Positions 51,455-61,655 of a stretch of DNA of 64,000 bases are shown one piece after another. The translations under genes and the position numbers were made by a program. Location of the stretch: assembly GCA_933822405.4 (NCBI GenBank), contig CAKOGP040000113.1, forward strand, positions 411,873-475,872, in the 5' to 3' direction. The notes under the pieces were generated by a model that was not told the origin of the DNA, did not search any database, and was given only the letters and a program-made list of their open reading frames with translations. This stretch comes from Cylindrotheca closterium. Its lineage: Eukaryota > Bacillariophyta > Bacillariophyceae > Bacillariales > Bacillariaceae. Position 1 is the first letter of the stretch. Each line of letters starts with the position of its first letter.

Positions 51455-52121
51455 GGTGACGAGTGGTAGCGAAGGCGGTCTAGTCTGCAATCGCTACAGT
51501 TCCAGGATGGTTGCTCTCTTTCCGTTTCTACACCAACATTTGCCAATCATATGACCATAAGTAAATTTTGTCTCGGCGCTTTTTTTTCGTACCAGTAATT
51601 TTTATAACGCTACGGTAGTAATCCTCCGTAAACAAATCAACTTCAAGCAAGACAGAAGTTCTCGTATTGTGCGGTGAACATAAGAAAAAGTTTGTTCACC
51701 AATAAATCAACATTTATGTCATTTGGTTCCTCGGACGGCCGACTCGAAAGTCATAGTAACTTTTGATATTTCAGACAACTCTGCGGGACCCGAAGTATGA
51801 TACTCATTCACGATTTGTTCTCACTGGTTGCACTTGCGGTACGTTCGAGTATGTGTAATGTGCGGCACGTGGTCTGGCGTCAGCCTTACTATTGTAGTTC
51901 GAAGTCCGCATGATATCGGTTGCGCTTTGCGGTACTGTACAGTGTATTGTATGTGTAATGGACGGTACTGTACCTGGTCGGTACTTGGTACGTGTACTGG
52001 TGTGTCGTGTGTGACGTCGTGATCGAATGCTGTACGTAACGTGACGGATCGAATAACGTTGCGAATTTTGCTCGAACAACAACCAATGCAATGATCATCA
52101 TCACAAAACGAAAAACAGAAC
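51455..52121. promoter_or_regulatory. Divergent promoter region with clustered GTAC/TACTGTA palindromes
   Basis: 667 bp between divergent genes. Between 51925 and 52000 are TACTGTA at 51933 and 51966 and several GGTAC/GTACC steps (GGTACTGTACCTGGTCGGTACTTGGTACGTGTAC), giving overlapping palindromes. Short frames on both strands have no similarity. Confidence 0.4.
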
Positions 52122-52799
52122 ATGGCAGCCGTGATCTGTGATCTGATCGGAGACATTTGTCGACCCATCTGCAGTGGAGTCGCGTTCGGGTGCCGTGAGG
52201 TATCCAAGTCTCCGTTCCTTCCATACCTTGCACTGACCTTTGCCCTCAACACCCCGGGTGTCGTCTACGCATTGAAAAGCTTGGAGTCAAGTTGCGGCGA
52301 CTTGAAGAGTTGGCTCCTTCCGAATGCAATTTTCTGCCTCTTACATATGATTGCGGCGTACTATGTTGTCAGCAAGATAAGGGAACCAAGTAGTTTACCG
52401 ACTACTGTCAATGAAAATAGTCCACTACAGAATGCAACGACTGGCTTTTCGTTGATGCCAAACGGAGATATCCAAGGCGAAGAGAACTCTTTTCAACGAA
52501 TTAAGCATATCCTATTATATGGTGAGTCTGAATTGACAAGTGGGGAGTATCATTAATCAATGCCTTTGACTTTGGTCTCATCTATTTTCGTTCGTCCAGA
52601 CAAAAACATGGCGGTGTACATCCTTGTCTTCGTCATTTGGCTTGTATGGTTGCCATTGGGACTGAAGCGACGCCTTGAAAACAGCAGCTGTGATGATATA
52701 ACGCACTATGTGGACGTCTCGATTGCCTGTGGATACACGTTCTTTTCTCTCGTCGGTGTCGCATTCACGTGTTCGTTGTGTTGTCTGAAGACAGCGTAG
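52122..52799 (+). CDS. Four-TM membrane protein, paralogue A (unknown family)
   Basis: Exons 52122-52521 and 52600-52799 (78-bp intron) give 199 residues. Hydrophobic segments: YLALTFALNTPGVVYAL, WLLPNAIFCLLHMIAAYYVV, MAVYILVFVIWLVWLPLGL and VSIACGYTFFSLVGVAFTCS. A polar loop of ~50 residues links TM2 and TM3. The intron sits between LLY and DKNM. The neighbouring minus-strand gene encodes the same layout (LIRYDGFVSTYCIFVIFWLF), so the two are paralogues in tail-to-tail order. I do not recognise the family. CxxC-like pairs flank the loop in both. Confidence 0.75.
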
Positions 52800-53014
52800 A
52801 TAGTGCAAAAGAAATCTAGCACAATGCACAGCTCGCAAACATGAACACCGCCCATATGGCATTCAAATCACACAATTACTCACGATTGTATTGAAAAAAC
52901 AATCATTTTATTATTACAGTAGAACATCACAGTAAAGCTCTCGTTCTAAAGAGAAACAACGGTGCAGACGACAGATGGTAACTCGCATCTCCTACTCGAA
53001 AGCGACTGTTTCCG

Positions 53015-53737
53015 TCAGGCATCTACCACTGCCTTTTCTTCGGTACCTCTCGTCTTTCTTTCCGGTAGGTGCAGCAGGGCCAGCGATGAGATGGTAATGG
53101 CCAAGTAGACAAATCCAATGCAAAACGAGTAGAGAACATTGTGTTCATGAAACAAAGAACAGTTTTCGAGGTCATCTGCATCCGCCTTGTCGATATGAAT
53201 GACTCTCTCGACACCATCTGAAAGCCAGAATAACCAAAATATAACAAAGATGCAATAGGTGGAAACAAAGCCGTCGTACCGTATCAGATGCCTCAAATGC
53301 GTGGAATGAGATGTATGAACGAAACACAAACAGCATGTTCCTTGCTGTTCTTCTTGATTTATCTGTTGGGATTGATCTGAATTGTGCAACTGTTCTAGTG
53401 TATTGTCGACTTGTGGTGCACTCCCTTGTTGTTCGATATTCGCTGCAGGCAATTCGTCTGCCGGAGATTGATTGCTGTCAGAATTCTGTGAATCTATCGC
53501 TGTTGACGCAATCTCATTTCCTGCAGCTTCGGCTTTTCGCATTCTTTGTATTATATACAAAGCCGCAATAGCATTTGTTGCAGATAAGGCTGCATTTGCT
53601 GCGAGCCAGGAAGCAAAATATCCACACCATTCCATACATCCCATGATTCCCAGTGCGACAGGAGGTAGATTCAGACAAATCGCGGCTACTAGGAAGAGGA
53701 ATTGATAAACATTATGTCGCTTGCTTGTGTCTGGCAT
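53015..53737 (-). CDS. Four-TM membrane protein, paralogue B (unknown family)
   Basis: Single exon, 240 residues, paralogous to the protein encoded at 52122-52799. Shared features: FLFLVAAICLNLPPVALGI then an aromatic/Cys turn (GCMEWCGYFASW), a second segment AANAALSATNAIAALYIIQR, a loop of ~90 residues rich in Gln/Ser/Asn, then a YDGFVSTYCIFVIFWLFWL segment, a charged turn, and FCIGFVYLAITISSLALLHL. The position that carries an intron in paralogue A (Y|D) is uninterrupted here, although the DNA still reads CGGTACGACG. Convergent orientation, 215 bp apart. Confidence 0.75.
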   Translation of the reverse strand: MPDTSKRHNVYQFLFLVAAICLNLPPVALGIMGCMEWCGYFASWLAANAALSATNAIAALYIIQRMRKAEAAGNEIASTAIDSQNSDSNQSPADELPAANIEQQGSAPQVDNTLEQLHNSDQSQQINQEEQQGTCCLCFVHTSHSTHLRHLIRYDGFVSTYCIFVIFWLFWLSDGVERVIHIDKADADDLENCSLFHEHNVLYSFCIGFVYLAITISSLALLHLPERKTRGTEEKAVVDA

Positions 53738-53945
53738 GATTATGCTATGATTTCTGGTTCATTGGAGAGTTGGGGTTGGATGGAGAGGTGTTTCAACAAC
53801 GATACCGTAATAATGTCTGGGCTTCTGTCCTCCTTCCCTCTATTTCTCCATAGCTTCCATTTCTGAGTTGGAAGGACTTCTAACATGGTTCGATTTATTT
53901 GATGCTTTAACGCTATTAATTATTAATAATATATATGTTCATTCA

Positions 53946-55241
53946 TTAGATTTCACACTGTTCTTGCTCACAATTTGGGTCTGGAGCATCTGCGGTTGCT
54001 GCCAAAAAGAGCGCTACGAGAAAGGCAGATCCACCGACCAAGCCTTGGACACCGATCTGTTCTCCCAAAAAGAAAAAGCTCATCATGGCGGCCCACAAGG
54101 GCTGGCTAGCATAAATCGTTTGGCAACGAGTTGGACCGACAGCTTGTTGGCCTCCGACTTGCAAAAAGGGAGCAAGTGCATTGACTGCGACACCACTCCA
54201 CAATACCAATGGAACCACAGTCGACCAATTTGGACCCGACGATAGGTATTCCGTTGCGGACGACAGATCGAGGGCAGCCAATAGAGCTAGTGACAAAATG
54301 GCTTGGGTTCCAATTTTGGTGGTAATCAATTGTCTGGGCGCCACTCGCTTTCCCCAAGCAAACAATCTCAAGTCGTAGGTAGCATAGAAAATTGCGGCCA
54401 GGACACACAGTGCATCTCCAGTTGCGGAGGGCGTTCCTGTTGGATCTTGGGTGAAACTAACTACTCCAGCAAGCGCAAGAAGGACCGAAAACTGAATGCG
54501 TCTTGGAATGGGAACGCCCTGAATCCCTTGCACCACGGGTACAATCAAGGTTGTCAACTGAATCAAGAGTGCCCCATGCCCAGCGGTTGTCATGGCAAGA
54601 CCATACAAATTAGCAGTGGTACCAAGCATTTTCCACAGTCCTAATTCAATACCACCTTGGGTTGCAAGACCTTCTTGTTCGTCGGCCGCACTCGTGTCGA
54701 GTGCTGAAGGCAATGGTGTATTATCTTCTAAACTTTGTCCACCAATCACTAATCCAATCAAGGCAACACAGCTAACGGCAGCGTTCAACAGCAGAACAGG
54801 AGGTGGACCCGAGCCCGAAAAGGCTGCGTGCAACGCCGGTGAATTGGAAGAAAAGATGAAGGTGATAAAGACGACCGTTGCTATTCCTCGTTGGTATTCA
54901 GCACTCTTTTCACTGCCAATGGCGATAGATGACAAGGCGTTTGTTATTGGCACGGATTTTTGTATCGAAGTGGCTCTGCTAGTTTGGCCACCTTTTAGTG
55001 GCGTTGCCTCTGATCCCTTTGTCGATGGTTCCAGCACATCATTTCTGGTAGAAAGGTGAGTTGTCACCAAGCTATTCCTCGTTCTGGTAGAATGGTGTTG
55101 CAGGTTGCTTGAGAAAGCATCCACTCCTGGATTAGAGGTGGCAACAAGAAGTCCAACGCACAACAATGGGATTCGTGCTATTCCGAGTGATCGTTTTGAT
55201 CTTCTTGCCATGGTGGTCATGTTGTTGTGTTCCTTCATCAT
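53946..55241 (-). CDS. EamA/DMT-family transporter, plastid-type presequence
   Basis: Single exon, 431 residues. After a charged start, an N-terminal hydrophobic segment (IPLLCVGLLVATSNPGVDAF) ends with an ASAF-like site, followed by a Ser/Thr/Arg-rich transit region. The body has about ten hydrophobic segments arranged as two EamA repeats (GLAMTTAGHGALLIQLTTLI, CVLAAIFYATYDLRLFAWGK, YASQPLWAAMMSFFFLGEQI). The last is the usual end of the second repeat. The drug/metabolite superfamily includes nucleotide-sugar and triose-phosphate-like transporters; the substrate cannot be deduced. The length is normal. The predicted location is a plastid membrane. Confidence 0.88.
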   Translation of the reverse strand: MMKEHNNMTTMARRSKRSLGIARIPLLCVGLLVATSNPGVDAFSSNLQHHSTRTRNSLVTTHLSTRNDVLEPSTKGSEATPLKGGQTSRATSIQKSVPITNALSSIAIGSEKSAEYQRGIATVVFITFIFSSNSPALHAAFSGSGPPPVLLLNAAVSCVALIGLVIGGQSLEDNTPLPSALDTSAADEQEGLATQGGIELGLWKMLGTTANLYGLAMTTAGHGALLIQLTTLIVPVVQGIQGVPIPRRIQFSVLLALAGVVSFTQDPTGTPSATGDALCVLAAIFYATYDLRLFAWGKRVAPRQLITTKIGTQAILSLALLAALDLSSATEYLSSGPNWSTVVPLVLWSGVAVNALAPFLQVGGQQAVGPTRCQTIYASQPLWAAMMSFFFLGEQIGVQGLVGGSAFLVALFLAATADAPDPNCEQEQCEI

Positions 55242-55690
55242 TCATTCGATTCGATTCCCTTCCAGAAGTTTGAAAAAGAAAAAAATGAAAATTGGAATCC
55301 GATCCAGATGCACTGATAAAATTGTGACGAATGAAAATGCTTGAAATTCCTCATGTGTCAAAGAGCCCGGCTGGCTGACGTGTGCTGACGTAATTTGCCC
55401 ACCCACGTGCAGTTGTTCCTTCAAAACGGGGGCAACTTTCCAACATTCGTTTTCAGACCCAAATGCATACCCAAAAAGTGACCAGAACCCCGACCCTTTT
55501 CTTTGGCATCTATGCTTCGCTTTCAGCAAGATTGTGCATCACCTCGACTGTTCCACAATATCCATACCGTATACAACAAACAAACAAAAAGCAAAGGTGA
55601 TAATCCAACACCCCCGTTCAACCAGAGCAAACAATAGAAAGTAAAGATAGATCATACCGAACTGAATAACAGACAGGGTACAAAAGCATC
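55242..55690. promoter_or_regulatory. Divergent promoter region, EamA transporter / PCCA
   Basis: 449 bp between divergent starts. It contains TGACGT/ACGTCA-type steps near 55378-55392 (GCTGACGTGTGCTGACGTAA), a tandem pair resembling bZIP sites, and TACCGTA near 55566. No RNA gene. Confidence 0.4.
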
Positions 55691-57924
55691 ATGTTGAGAT
55701 CACAACTATCCAAAGCATCACGAAAATATTGGACTTCTCGATTCTTTTCGACGGAGCCTCCATTCTCCAAGGTCTTGGTTTCCAACCGTGGGGAAATCTG
55801 CCAACGAGTATTTCGAACATGCAAAGAGTTGGGTGTCAAGACCGTTGCCATTTATTCGACAGCGGATTCCAAGGCACCGTTTGTCAAGGCAGCCGACGAA
55901 GCCGTCTGTGTAGGACCAGCAGCTGCTGGAAAATCCTACCTGAACGTTGAGAGAGTACTCCAAGTAATCCGAGACACTGGAGCCGACGCTGTTCATCCTG
56001 GATACGGTAAGCAAACATCAGTAACATTGACATATACACCTTGGTTCGCAATACCTAATGTACTCTTTCGTCACTGTTTCCAACTACTCTGTCAGGTTTC
56101 CTCAGTGAAAATGCAAACTTTTGCCAATCCATCGAAAGCGAAGGAGTAGCATGGTTAGGACCACCAGTATCTGCTATTCAAGATATGGGTGACAAGATCC
56201 GAAGTAAAGAGATTGCTGAAGCAGCCGGGGTGAGCATTATTCCCGGTTACGATGGAACCATTGACTCCATCGATCAATGCGTCGAAGTTTCCAATCAAAT
56301 CGGATACCCAGTGCTGGTGAAAGCCGCAGCTGGAGGAGGAGGCAAGGGAATGAGAACGTGCTACAACGACCAAGAAGTTCGAGAAGCCTACCCAATGGCA
56401 AAATCCGAAGCCAAGCAGTTCTTTTCCGATGACAGACTCCTTGTCGAAAAGTTCATCGAGAACCCCCATCACATTGAGTTCCAAGTTCTCTGCAGCCCTC
56501 CTGCTGGAGGAAAATTGGAAAAGCCAGAAGACCTTCAAGTGGTAGTCTTCCCAGAACGAGAGTGCAGTATTCAAAGACGCAACCAAAAGGTTGTGGAAGA
56601 GTCTCCATCCTGCCTCCTTACAGATGAAACTCGCCAAAAGATGGCCGAGCAAGTCAAGATGCTGTGCCAAAAGGTCGGATATGTCTCGGCTGGTACCGTC
56701 GAATGGCTTGTCGATGAGGAACAAAACTTTTACTTCCTTGAAATGAACACTCGTCTTCAGGTCGAGCATCCCATCTCTGAAGCAGTTACAGGAGTGGATC
56801 TTGTCAAGGGCATGCTCTGGGTCGCTGCAGGACGCGGACTCCCACCAGAATTTCAAATTGATGGACTCATCATGCCTTCCAAGGGACACGCCATTGAATG
56901 CCGTATCTATGCCGAAGATCCTCTTCGCGGCTACTTGCCAAGCACCGGACCTCTCCTGCCTTACATCGAACCTCATGCAACTGGTGAGGGCGAAAGCTAC
57001 CTCCGATTGGATTCAGGAGTTATTCAAGGTCACGCCGTGACACCCTTCTACGACCCCATGCTCTCCAAGATTATCTCCTACGCTCCCACTCGACGTGAAG
57101 CCATTGACATCATGACCAAGGGATTAGATGAATATGTCATTGAAGGTGTCCAGCACAATGCTCGACTCTGTAATGCAGTACTTCGTCATCCCGCATTCGT
57201 AAAGGGAGAGACTCCAACCTCCTTTTTGCCCAGACATTTGCCCGACTGGGCCGGTGTCCAGCTCACTCTGGCTCAAGAAGAGGAACTGGCCGTTGCCGTT
57301 GCCTTGATTGGAATGACTAGAGATTCCTTCTTGCAACGTCCTACAGTTGTCCCATCCTTTGAACCGATGGTGGTCCGATTGGGGGGATTCTTTGGGGACG
57401 CTTTCAGAGTCACCATGGGAGACGAGAAGAGTGCCATTGTCCAAAAGCTTGGAGATGATGGTGCCGAAGCACGAACAATTTTGGTGAACTCGATCAAGTA
57501 TGACCCAACTCGCTTCACTGCGAGTGTCAGCATGGACCGCGAGATGCGATCTATCCAAGTCATGAATGAGGATAGTGAGGGTGAAATGAAGGTACAAATG
57601 TACGGAGCTGACATGCCATGCTTGATCCAAAGTGAACGAGAATACCAATTGAGCCAATATATGCATGTCCCCAAGATGGTCGACACCAGTGACATGGTCA
57701 TGAGTCCCATGCCCGGAACCCTCATTAGCTTCTCAGTGAGCGAGGGTGATCATGTCGAAATTGGACAAGAGCTCTGCATTGTCGAAGCCATGAAGATGCA
57801 AAACATTGTCCGTTCCCCACGCACTGGAACCATTGGCAAGCTCAGTGTCCCGGAAGGAGCCTCCTTGGTGACCGACCAGATCATTATTGAGTTTGGAGTT
57901 GAGGAAACCGAAGAAGCCGCATAA
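55691..57924 (+). CDS. PCCA: Propionyl-CoA carboxylase alpha subunit, mitochondrial
   Basis: Exons 55691-56006 and 56096-57924 (89-bp intron in VHPGYG|FLSEN) give 714 residues. This biotin-dependent subunit carboxylates biotin with ATP and bicarbonate for propionyl-CoA breakdown. A mitochondrial-type leader (MLRSQLSKASRKYWTSRFFS) precedes the biotin carboxylase part: KVLVSNRGEICQRV, the ATP-grasp loop AAAGGGGKGMR, and FLEMNTRLQVEHPISEAVTG. The BT linker domain follows. The biotinyl domain has VEAMKMQN, where Lys carries biotin, and ends DQIIIEF. EAMKMQN and the BT domain favour PCCA over methylcrotonyl-CoA carboxylase, in which a similar biotin motif occurs. The length is normal. Confidence 0.92.
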
Positions 57925-58108
57925 GCAAGCAACCAAGGTCAAATCGGACACCATAAACACACATACATACTAACATTCATTCAACAGTGGACAACGTTCG
58001 ATGTCTATGCTGGACCTGAAGCAAAGAAATTGACATATATTATAAATAAATAAACTGCACTAGTAGAGACATTTTGAACCAAATCCTTTGCTGCTTGTCC
58101 AACTATTG

Positions 58109-59371
58109 TCATTGCTTTTGTACAATTTCTTGAAGCTGTTCATGATTAACGACCATGACATCGTGAGTCAATACTTGTGCATCCTCATGGGCGATTGCTT
58201 TCTTGATCTTGATCAGTCCTGCAAGCACATCTTCCGGTGTTCCCTTTCCTTGGTTTCCACCAGTTAACCAGTGACACATGCCCTTGATATGCCCAGCTCC
58301 CACAATTGCTACCACTCGTTGAATGCTGGGAGATGACGGCGGTGGTGACTCTTGCCTTTGCTGCTGTTGTAGCATAATGAGCATCTGACGACAGGTCTGA
58401 TAAAGTTTGCAAGCCATGTAGGCATCACGTTCGCGAATGATGACTTCCTCCAGTGTTGGAAAATGCTTTTTGAGATCGTCAATCGATTTTGTGAGGATAT
58501 CTCCCGAATCGTCTTCCAGTATTGACTTCATCCAATTCCTCAACTCTTCTGGATTCGGCTTTTGCAAGGTGGAAATGAAAAGCGCTACCAAGAGCTTGGT
58601 TTTGCCCCAAGTGCCCAGGGACTCCCAGGCTCGTGTGAGTGTCAAATAGAGAGGTCGGTCGCCCAAGATCATGTGTACTGCTCCAGCTGGTCGCGACAAT
58701 CGACTTTGTTCCCAAAAGTTGTAGGCGGTACGGAATTCGCCTCCGAGCTCGACGCCCAAGGAATTGGCATAGTCTTGTTGCATGGAAGTTAACATATTGG
58801 AAGCCATACCGTGCAGCGATTTTGGCTGTCGTCCTCCTTCCTCATTGGATGGCTTTGGTTTCGTTTTTCGTCTTCTCCACCATGGTTTCTTTTCTGTATC
58901 TTCCGATGTCTCCCCTTCTCCATTTAATTCGGGGGGTGGAGCTGTTAGCATGGGTATTCGTTGATCACAAAGCTCTAGAAAAATGACATCGGGATCAATT
59001 GTTTCCAACAATAGATTTACATCTCGGGAAGAATCGTTCGAAACATGTGCTGTTCCCAAAAGATATACTTCCACAGCACACCGTCCACCAAAACCCGGGA
59101 TAGTGATACGTTGCAAAGTTGAAGTTTTGTTGTTGAGTGGATAGGGGAGCTTTCGTTTCCATTCTGGTACAGCTATCAGAGGATCTTGTGTTTCCGCTGT
59201 TGTTGTTGTTGTTGTTTCATTGCTACCGTTGGAAAGGAGTTCTGTTTTTGGTTGTGTGGATGATACAAATGCAGGTTTCGGAAATGCACCTCCAGCACTA
59301 CTGCTTGCGTGAAGCAGTGCCAATAGCGAATATAGTGTTGCAAGGAAAAGGTGCCAACTGGAATTTGCCAT
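58109..59371 (-). CDS. TraB/PrgY-domain protein with signal sequence
   Basis: Single exon, 420 residues. The N-terminal hydrophobic segment (LFLATLYSLLALLHASS) is followed by AGGAFPKPAFVSS, a possible plastid cleavage site. The TraB domain starts EVYLLGTAHVSNDSS, continues DPDVIFLELCDQR and ends RVVAIVGAGHIKGMCHWL. The two His in GTAHxS and GAGHxKG match the conserved metal-binding pair of this Tiki/EreA-like superfamily, which includes metalloproteases. Residues ~160-190 are a Lys/Pro-rich insertion. Eukaryotic TraB proteins are linked to mitochondrial or organelle contacts; the function here is unknown. The start is the first ATG. Confidence 0.85.
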   Translation of the reverse strand: MANSSWHLFLATLYSLLALLHASSSAGGAFPKPAFVSSTQPKTELLSNGSNETTTTTTAETQDPLIAVPEWKRKLPYPLNNKTSTLQRITIPGFGGRCAVEVYLLGTAHVSNDSSRDVNLLLETIDPDVIFLELCDQRIPMLTAPPPELNGEGETSEDTEKKPWWRRRKTKPKPSNEEGGRQPKSLHGMASNMLTSMQQDYANSLGVELGGEFRTAYNFWEQSRLSRPAGAVHMILGDRPLYLTLTRAWESLGTWGKTKLLVALFISTLQKPNPEELRNWMKSILEDDSGDILTKSIDDLKKHFPTLEEVIIRERDAYMACKLYQTCRQMLIMLQQQQRQESPPPSSPSIQRVVAIVGAGHIKGMCHWLTGGNQGKGTPEDVLAGLIKIKKAIAHEDAQVLTHDVMVVNHEQLQEIVQKQ

Positions 59372-59718
59372 GTCAATAACACAATAGAGGCAGCAGTCTT
59401 TAGATTTAGTTCATGTGGATGATATCGCAGTGAATGAATGGTGTTCGATTTTTCATTTGTGTTTGTGACAAAGTCGACTTAGTCATATCTGACCGTCGGA
59501 TTAATTAGATTAGATTTTAGATTTGCATTGAAGCGTGATTGATGAGCGATCCGTGACTGAAAATGGAATCTTCGAAACAAAAAACAAAATGCATACTGTA
59601 GTTGGAAGACAAAGCGGCAATAGACTTGAGAGTTTCTGAGAGCTTAGTGGCCAAGTCGTCACCGATAGTGTCAGGAACCTTGGATTACGTGGTGTAACAA
59701 AAGAGAAATACTTACACA
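59372..59718. promoter_or_regulatory. Divergent promoter region, TraB / lumen-protein genes
   Basis: 347 bp between divergent starts. TACTGTA at 59594. No gene visible. Confidence 0.3.
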
Positions 59719-60531
59719 ATGATGAATTCCCTTATAAGTAGTTACATTTGCCTATTCTTCCTCTTGGTATCGACGACAACTGCGTTGAGTGGTTTGGATA
59801 AAGAAGTCATGGGGCGCCGCCAAGCTCTCTTGAGTACAGCCGCTGGAGCCTTGGTCATTCCACTAAATGCTTTCGCAGATGTCGTCGAAGATGGTAAATA
59901 CGAGTTCCGGGACCGCAAATCCAACAAGAATGCACTGGTTCGAGAAGATTACTATTACATGATGGGTAAAACTCCTCCACGTGCCCTTCAAAATGCGCTG
60001 CGGATTGACGATCCTAGCTTTAATAGCTTTGGTAGCTGTCAGACCCAGGCCGATGGATCGGCGAGCAATTCGTGTACTTATGTGTCGTTGAAACAGCGGA
60101 TTCCAGCTTATAGCAAGTACGCGTACAATATCGGTTTGGGTGCCAAGGAATTTGTCATGTTGAAGGGTGTATTGCAAGAATGCAAAACCAATCCTGGTGC
60201 TTGGTCACAGGCAGCGACCTTTGTCGAGACATTACCATCCACACCACCTCCTCCTCCGGTTGATGCCTTGTTGAAAATGGTCTTGTTTGCCTCAAGCGTG
60301 TTGACCTCACCGAACTATTCAGGACCTTCGAAAGAGTTGCTGGTGGCGCGGTTTTACGTCAACGAGGCCAGTTTTGCCACGGAAGAGATTGCCGCCGCAA
60401 TTGAAGCCAAGGATGCCAAGCGAGCGCTTGCAGCGTGGGAGTTTGGAAAAGATTCTTGGAATAGCTACTTTCAAATTGTCAATGACAAGATATCGCCCAA
60501 GATGGGCGACAAGTTTGATCTTATCGCATAA
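59719..60531 (+). CDS. Probable thylakoid-lumen protein of unknown function
   Basis: Single exon, 270 residues. The N-terminus is tripartite: a signal peptide (LISSYICLFFLLVSTTTALS), a short transit region and then GRRQALLSTAAGALVIPLNA ending AFA-like, a twin-arginine lumen signal with an AxA cleavage site. The mature ~215 residues are mostly helical with Tyr/Lys-rich elements (REDYYYMMGKTPPRALQNAL, IPAYSKYAYNIGLGAKEF) and one Cys pair (GSCQTQ...NSCTY). There is no clear family match; size and targeting resemble extrinsic photosystem II or lumen helical proteins. Plastid location is the safest statement. Confidence 0.65.
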   Translation: MMNSLISSYICLFFLLVSTTTALSGLDKEVMGRRQALLSTAAGALVIPLNAFADVVEDGKYEFRDRKSNKNALVREDYYYMMGKTPPRALQNALRIDDPSFNSFGSCQTQADGSASNSCTYVSLKQRIPAYSKYAYNIGLGAKEFVMLKGVLQECKTNPGAWSQAATFVETLPSTPPPPPVDALLKMVLFASSVLTSPNYSGPSKELLVARFYVNEASFATEEIAAAIEAKDAKRALAAWEFGKDSWNSYFQIVNDKISPKMGDKFDLIA

Positions 60532-60605
60532 GAGTAAGAAATGCAACTTTGTGCTACGTCTTATTCAAGTCAATTAAAAATCAATTAAAATCAGTAGACA
60601 AGCTT

Positions 60606-61655
60606 TTAGACTGGTTGAATAGTATCCCAATCTCCACAGGCAAATACTTCACCCTGATACTTTGATCCGATAATCAAGTTGGCCCAGCGATTGGGCCCTG
60701 CTCCTTCAAATGGATCGATTACTACTGGCTCTGGCACTTGTACTACTGTCGCTGGTGCTTCTTTTCTTTTTGCCTCTTGGGGTTTGTCGTGTTGTAAAGG
60801 AGACTCGTTTTGACTTTCAGCATCTCCTTCGTCACCCCAATCATGCTCATCGTCGGTGTCAACAAGATCTACTACTGCGCTCGTTTCCTCAATGATAGAG
60901 GGCCGCTTTTTCGGTATTCTCGGAATTTCCCCGTCACCCTCCACACTACCAATTGAGGGCCGTTTCCTCGGTATAGTCATATCACCTTCTACACTACCAA
61001 TTGAGGGCCGCTTCCTCGGTACGGCCATGTCGTCTCCCTCCACACTACCAATTGAGGATCGCTTCCTTGGTATGGACATATCGCGGTCCGAACTACGCTT
61101 TCGCTTGTTTGTTTTCTTCTTCTTTTCTTCCATTTCATAACGACGAATTCGAACATCCTCCTCCAATTTCTCGCTGGCCAAATGCCAATAAGTCTTAAAG
61201 GCAGAAGTCGGTAAATGCAAATAAACTTGACGCTTTAGATGTTTCCGGAGGCTCTCCATTCGTTTCTTGCGCATTCCTTCGTCGTCCACATCCAGGCATT
61301 TCTCGCTCAATTTTCGATGCATATTATTGATAATGGTACTGTCTTTTTTCGCCTGTTGTTCTTTTTGGTATTCCGATAGGCCCTCCTTGCCCAATTTTCG
61401 GCGTGCAATCATCGACACCGATGTTGGATCGACGTTGGTTACCTTTGATTTCTTGGCTGTCGTCATTAGGCTTGGTGCTGTCGGTATGGAAGTCTTTTTC
61501 TTGAGAAGCTTTCGAGAGGATGTGGAACTGGGCGGAGATGCCACAATCAAGGCTTGACCAAGTGGGTCTTGACCTCGAAACGAGTTTCTCTTTTGAGGAC
61601 GATCAGAGGACGATGAGTTTCGCCGGACCGCCCCTGGCTTTGATGGTATCTTCAT
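60606..61655 (-). CDS. Basic protein with PRKRxSIGSVEGD tandem repeats
   Basis: Single exon, 349 residues; no family recognised. The N-terminus is Arg/Ser-rich (RRNSSSSDRPQKRNSFRG). The middle holds a basic helical region (RKHLKRQVYLHLPTSAFKTY). Residues ~200-255 carry three to four copies of a 15-17-residue repeat, (I/V)PRKR(S/P)SIGSVEGD, with a Ser flanked by Lys/Arg that looks like a phosphorylation or nuclear-import site. An acidic region and a Trp/Gly-rich C-terminus (NRWANLIIGSKYQGEVFACG) follow. Copies in DNA are about 48 bp and highly similar. Nuclear location is a guess from basic clusters. Confidence 0.65.
   Translation of the reverse strand: MKIPSKPGAVRRNSSSSDRPQKRNSFRGQDPLGQALIVASPPSSTSSRKLLKKKTSIPTAPSLMTTAKKSKVTNVDPTSVSMIARRKLGKEGLSEYQKEQQAKKDSTIINNMHRKLSEKCLDVDDEGMRKKRMESLRKHLKRQVYLHLPTSAFKTYWHLASEKLEEDVRIRRYEMEEKKKKTNKRKRSSDRDMSIPRKRSSIGSVEGDDMAVPRKRPSIGSVEGDMTIPRKRPSIGSVEGDGEIPRIPKKRPSIIEETSAVVDLVDTDDEHDWGDEGDAESQNESPLQHDKPQEAKRKEAPATVVQVPEPVVIDPFEGAGPNRWANLIIGSKYQGEVFACGDWDTIQPV
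60898..61080 (-). repeat. 48-bp coding tandem repeat in the basic protein gene
   Basis: Three near-identical units (ATTGAGGGCCGTTTCCTCGG on the plus strand) encode PRKRPSIGSVEGD-type modules. The synonymous sites are also conserved, indicating a recent duplication. Confidence 0.75.
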
